Assembly: GCA_038503035.1 (NCBI GenBank)
Contig: JAVSML010001008.1
Span: forward strand, 439,164 to 503,163
Direction of reading: 5' to 3'
Length of the DNA: 64,000 nucleotides
From: Crocodylus rhombifer
Taxonomy: Eukaryota > Chordata > Crocodylia > Crocodylidae
A program made the translations under genes and the position numbers. Positions 60,771 to 64,000 of the stretch are shown one piece after another (the stretch's first letter is position 1; each line of letters opens with the position of its first letter). The notes under the pieces were generated by a model. The model did not search any database and was not told where the DNA came from. It saw only the letters and a program-made list of their open reading frames with translations.

Positions 60771-62821
60771 AAATGTTTCTGGGAGAGGGAGCAATACAGC
60801 CATTCAGCCTGCAAACTCCACCTGCCTCTGCTTTTAAGGACTTCTTGAGACCAGGGGATCCCAATCTGGGGAATACATGGGGAGCAGCTGCTGCTACACT
60901 CCTCCCATTGCTAGAGTGAATGGAGTAGCAGGGAAAAACCACATTTCTCCAGGCTGGGGAAACCCAGGCCTGAGAAATGGTTGGGGAGTCTTTCCCCATC
61001 ACTATACTCCACAACTAAGAGACTGGTCTGCAAAGGGACTGGAGAAGTGGCACAAAGCCACCACCCTGTCTGAAGAGCAGGTGGAGAGCATGGAGCAGCT
61101 GCTTCTCTGCTTTGCTCCTGGTGGCCAAGAAGAGAGTATAGGGAGATGTACGACAAACCCCCAATCTTCAGATGAGAATTTCTGGTCAGGGGAGCAGGTA
61201 GGAAGCATTGTCCACTGAAGCATACAGGAGTTGGTTCTTGGGAGAGGTTGCCTGAACACTTGTATGCTCATAGACTCTCCTGATAGAAACATAACGTCTG
61301 TACGTGGCGTTAGACAAGTTTCAAAAGCAGTGTGATCTTCAGTTCTGAGGAAAAAGTGGACCCTGTAAGGATTTTAATTAAGCTTTTGCAGTATCCCTCA
61401 GCTGAAAAAATTTTAATAAACATTTTAGTTTTCTGAAATTCTAAAATATATTTATCAACATATTTGAGCATTTGTATGAGCCACTCATCAAATCCAATTA
61501 GAAGGAAAAAGAAACACCCATGGCATAAAGCGTAGCTATTTTTGTTCACTGTGGGAGAATAAACATGCCTTTTCTAAAAAGCTTGTTCAAGTGGAAAGGA
61601 GTGGAGATACTTGGACCAATATATTTGTAGTCACAGAGCCATGTCAGGCTTGTGCTCTTAATAGTGAAAGGTGCTCTTAGTAGGGCAAAGTAAAATAAGC
61701 ACCCTTAAAAGAAGCCCTGCCCTCTCCTTCACTTTTCCACCTAGGCCCTATGCCTGCAGAACATGCTTCTAGAAAAGACTTCTAAATGGGAAGAAATCAA
61801 GCTGGTTGCCTGCGATAATGATTTTATTCTGACAGGAGAGAGATTTTTTGCTCTTTTTCTGGGGTGAGTTATAGCTAAGGCAGAACTGCATGGACAGATG
61901 AACAGACTATCTATGTCACACCCATACACAAAGTCTGTGAAACTGCTGGATGTGGAATCATGTTTAAATATGAAGCAGAATGCAGGGGGTGCTCTCTTCT
62001 AGCCAGTAAAGGAAATCAGATAGGTGTATAAAGCTGGTAAGGAGTATAGTGCTAAAGGATTTGTCAGAGAAAAAGCAGAATATTTTCATGCAAATATTTG
62101 CATCCGATGTGAAATAAAAACCCATCTATGTGGGAAATGCATTAATTATTTAGAGGGGGAACCCAGTATGATTTTCTTTGCTTGTTTTTCTTTTCCTTCC
62201 TTGAGAATCTGAACTACTTTTCAACTAAGATGGAAATTAAAGAACAAGTGAACAAACCCAAGGGGACGCAAATGTTTAAAGAGAATGGGCGTATGTCAAC
62301 CATTGTGAGTGATTACTGCAGGCATAGTTTATAAATTCCAGCATTACTTTTAAACAACAAGCAGTTTAATGGAATTCTATGAGAGCAAAATAATTATTGA
62401 AATTCCATTAAAGCAAACATAAGTGAAATGAATATGCTTAGATCTCTCTATGTTCTGTGTTACTGATGTCTAGAAATGAAGCAGAATTTATTGAAAGCTA
62501 ACAGAGCTAGCGACAGTAAGTAATAATTGAAGTTATTAAAACCTGGGGACAATACAATAATATAGGATTGTATCTATAGTTAAAATTGTTCTTGCTGAAT
62601 TTTCACCTATGATGTAATAAGAGCTATACAAAATTGATTTTACTTGATAGGAAATATTATTATCATTCTCAGAGATGTACACTGTTGAAGTTTGCTTCAC
62701 CCTTCAGTTTGCTTCATCCATAAGATCATAAAAACAAAGTAAAAAACTACTAATATCACTGTGAATAAAAAGATAATGCTTATTTATCTGGAAATTTTAT
62801 TTAACTAAACAGACTCAGAGA
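60771..62821. other. Intron, nothing recognised
   Basis: 60840-61260 is moderately GC-rich, with gctgctgctacact and gagcagctgcttctctg words and frames of up to 113 codons without motifs. The rest is AT-rich. Confidence 0.45.
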
Positions 62822-63250
62822 AATTCGTAGAATCATAGACTCAATGAGTCGGAAGAGACCTAGACAGATCATCTAGTCTGACTCCCTGCAATGGGCAGGA
62901 AGGAGCACTGGGGGTGGGAGCCAGGTGCCTATCCAGTCTCCTCTTGAAGATCTCCAGGGAAGGTGAGAGCACCACCTCTCTGGGAAGCCTATTCCAGGCT
63001 CTGGCCACCCCTACAGTGAAGTAGTTCTTCCTACTATCTAACCTAAACCTATCCTCCCTCAGCTTGTGGCCATTGTTCCTGGTGACTGCAAGGGGGGCCC
63101 TGGTGAAAAGACTTTCCCCGAGTCCCTGCTGCTGGCCCCTGATAAGGTTGCAGGCAGCCACAAGATCCCCCCTCAGTCTCCTCTTGGTCCTCAGGTCCCT
63201 CAGTCTCTCCTCGTAGGGCTGGCCATGGAGGCCCCCAACCATATGAGTTA
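62822..63250 (-). mobile_element. CR1 LINE, 3' end fragment (second subfamily)
   Basis: The left end aattcgtagaatcatagact is a variant CR1 tail. The minus strand then encodes the C-terminus of ORF2: VGGLHGQPYEERLRDL, LRGDLVAACNLIRGQQQGLG, RNNGHKLREDRFRLDSRKNY and PREVVLSPSLEIFKRRLD. The C-terminal stretch is open in a single frame across about 130 codons, so this fragment is fairly young. It differs from the CR1 at 34509 in tail and coding sequence. Confidence 0.9.
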
Positions 63251-63640
63251 GTTGTGATTCAGGTCTTGTGCATATGACTAGAAAAGCATGTTCAATACCT
63301 GAGTTTCTCTGGTTTAAATAGTTTCTTACAGAATTATACACATTTGAATATATGGAAAATATCAGCGTAGAAACAGAGCAAAATATAAAGTGCTTGGAAA
63401 AGCAGTTTTGGAGAACCAAACCCATTTGCAAATCTTGGTCCAATTCATCAGTTAGTGTTGGTCTACAAAGGAGGTAAAAGTGAAAAAAACAAACAATTAA
63501 AATCTTTTATTTTAACGTTTTGAAAATATTATTGTTTACTTTTGAAATGGTATTTTGCATTTCAAAACTGACCTGCATTTAAAAATGTGTAGAAATAGGA
63601 GAGTAAATAACTCCCCACCGCCCTCTTTACGAGTTGAGGA
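63251..63640. other. Short AT-rich spacer between two CR1 copies
   Basis: Nothing recognised. Confidence 0.5.
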
Positions 63641-64000
63641 TTCATAGTTTCATAGTAGGTATGGTTGAAGGGACATGAGCAGATCATCAAGTCTGACCCC
63701 CTGCCATGGGAGGAAAGAGTATTGGGGTCAAACGACCCCAGCAAGGTGTACATCCAACCTCCTCTTAAAGACCCCCAGGGTAGGAGCCAGCACCACTTCA
63801 CTTGGAAGTTGGTTCCAGACCCTAGCCGCCCTGACAGTGAAGTAGCGCCTCCTGATATCTAGCCTAAATCTACCTTCTGCCAGCTTGTGACCATTATTTC
63901 TTGCCACTCCTGGTAGTGCTCAGGGAAACAGGGACTTCCCCAGTGCCTGCTGGTCCCCTCTGACTAGTTTGTAAATGGCCACTAGATCCCACCTCAGCCT
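63641..64000 (-). mobile_element. CR1 LINE, 3' end, cut by the window edge
   Basis: Begins ttcatagtttcatagtaggt, then gagcagatcatcaagtctga ccccctgcc, the same subfamily as 34509-36105. The two align over the whole 360 bp shown, with modest divergence. It continues beyond the window. Confidence 0.92.

Larger units (their letters stand above)
34340..64000 (+). other. IL1RAPL1: Downstream intron of IL1RAPL1 (5' part)
   Basis: Starts with the phase 1 donor gtaatt and runs off the window. No frame resembles the next exon, which should encode the start of Ig3. It carries a CR1 LINE from about 34.5 kb and many other repeats. Confidence 0.85.

Overview
The window is vertebrate nuclear DNA, most likely from a crocodilian; a turtle or another sauropsid cannot be excluded. 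Three things point this way. CR1-family LINEs end in 8-bp tails of the CTATGAAA type. Old L3/CR1-like LINE 3' ends are present. I see no Alu- or L1-like sequence. There are no bacterial operons, CRISPR arrays, rRNA or tRNA genes. The assembly has one 400-base run of N (1008-1407).

The only host gene I can support is IL1RAPL1 (interleukin-1 receptor accessory protein-like 1) on the + strand. Two consecutive coding exons are present, at 31482-31668 and 34186-34339. Both have good splice sites and compatible phases, and they encode the end of Ig domain 1 and much of Ig domain 2 of the ectodomain. They are separated by a 2.5-kb intron. About 31 kb of intron lies upstream and about 30 kb downstream, and I recognise no other exon of the gene there. 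This fits a gene known for very large introns.

The rest is intron carrying transposable elements of several ages. 1-8.8 kb: an L3/CR1-like LINE end, an imperfect palindrome next to the N gap, a CR1 tail, and two different decayed non-LTR retrotransposons on the minus strand. 12 kb and 48 kb: two copies of a DNA transposon with TAGGGACAGA-type ends. 14.5-18 kb: an old + strand LINE split by an LTR-like insertion, itself split by a 1,874-bp CpG-rich LTR-like element with GCAGG target duplications and tandem repeats. 22.7-24.7 kb: a fold-back element followed by the first of three copies of a ~1.2-kb DNA transposon (others at 36.7 and 44.3 kb). 25.9-28.4 kb: two small inverted-repeat elements and a second copy of one of the LINEs. 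34.5-36.1 kb: a CR1 LINE with a recognisable reverse-transcriptase region, starting about 170 bp after the second exon. 53 and 57.6 kb: two hAT-like elements with perfect 8-bp target duplications. 62.8-64 kb: two more CR1 tails.

I found no new biochemical system. The least ordinary parts are the nested LTR-like structure at 14.6-17.5 kb, the family of hAT-like elements sharing a TAGRGNTGTG end, and a few clade-specific-looking residue changes in the IL1RAPL1 exons.
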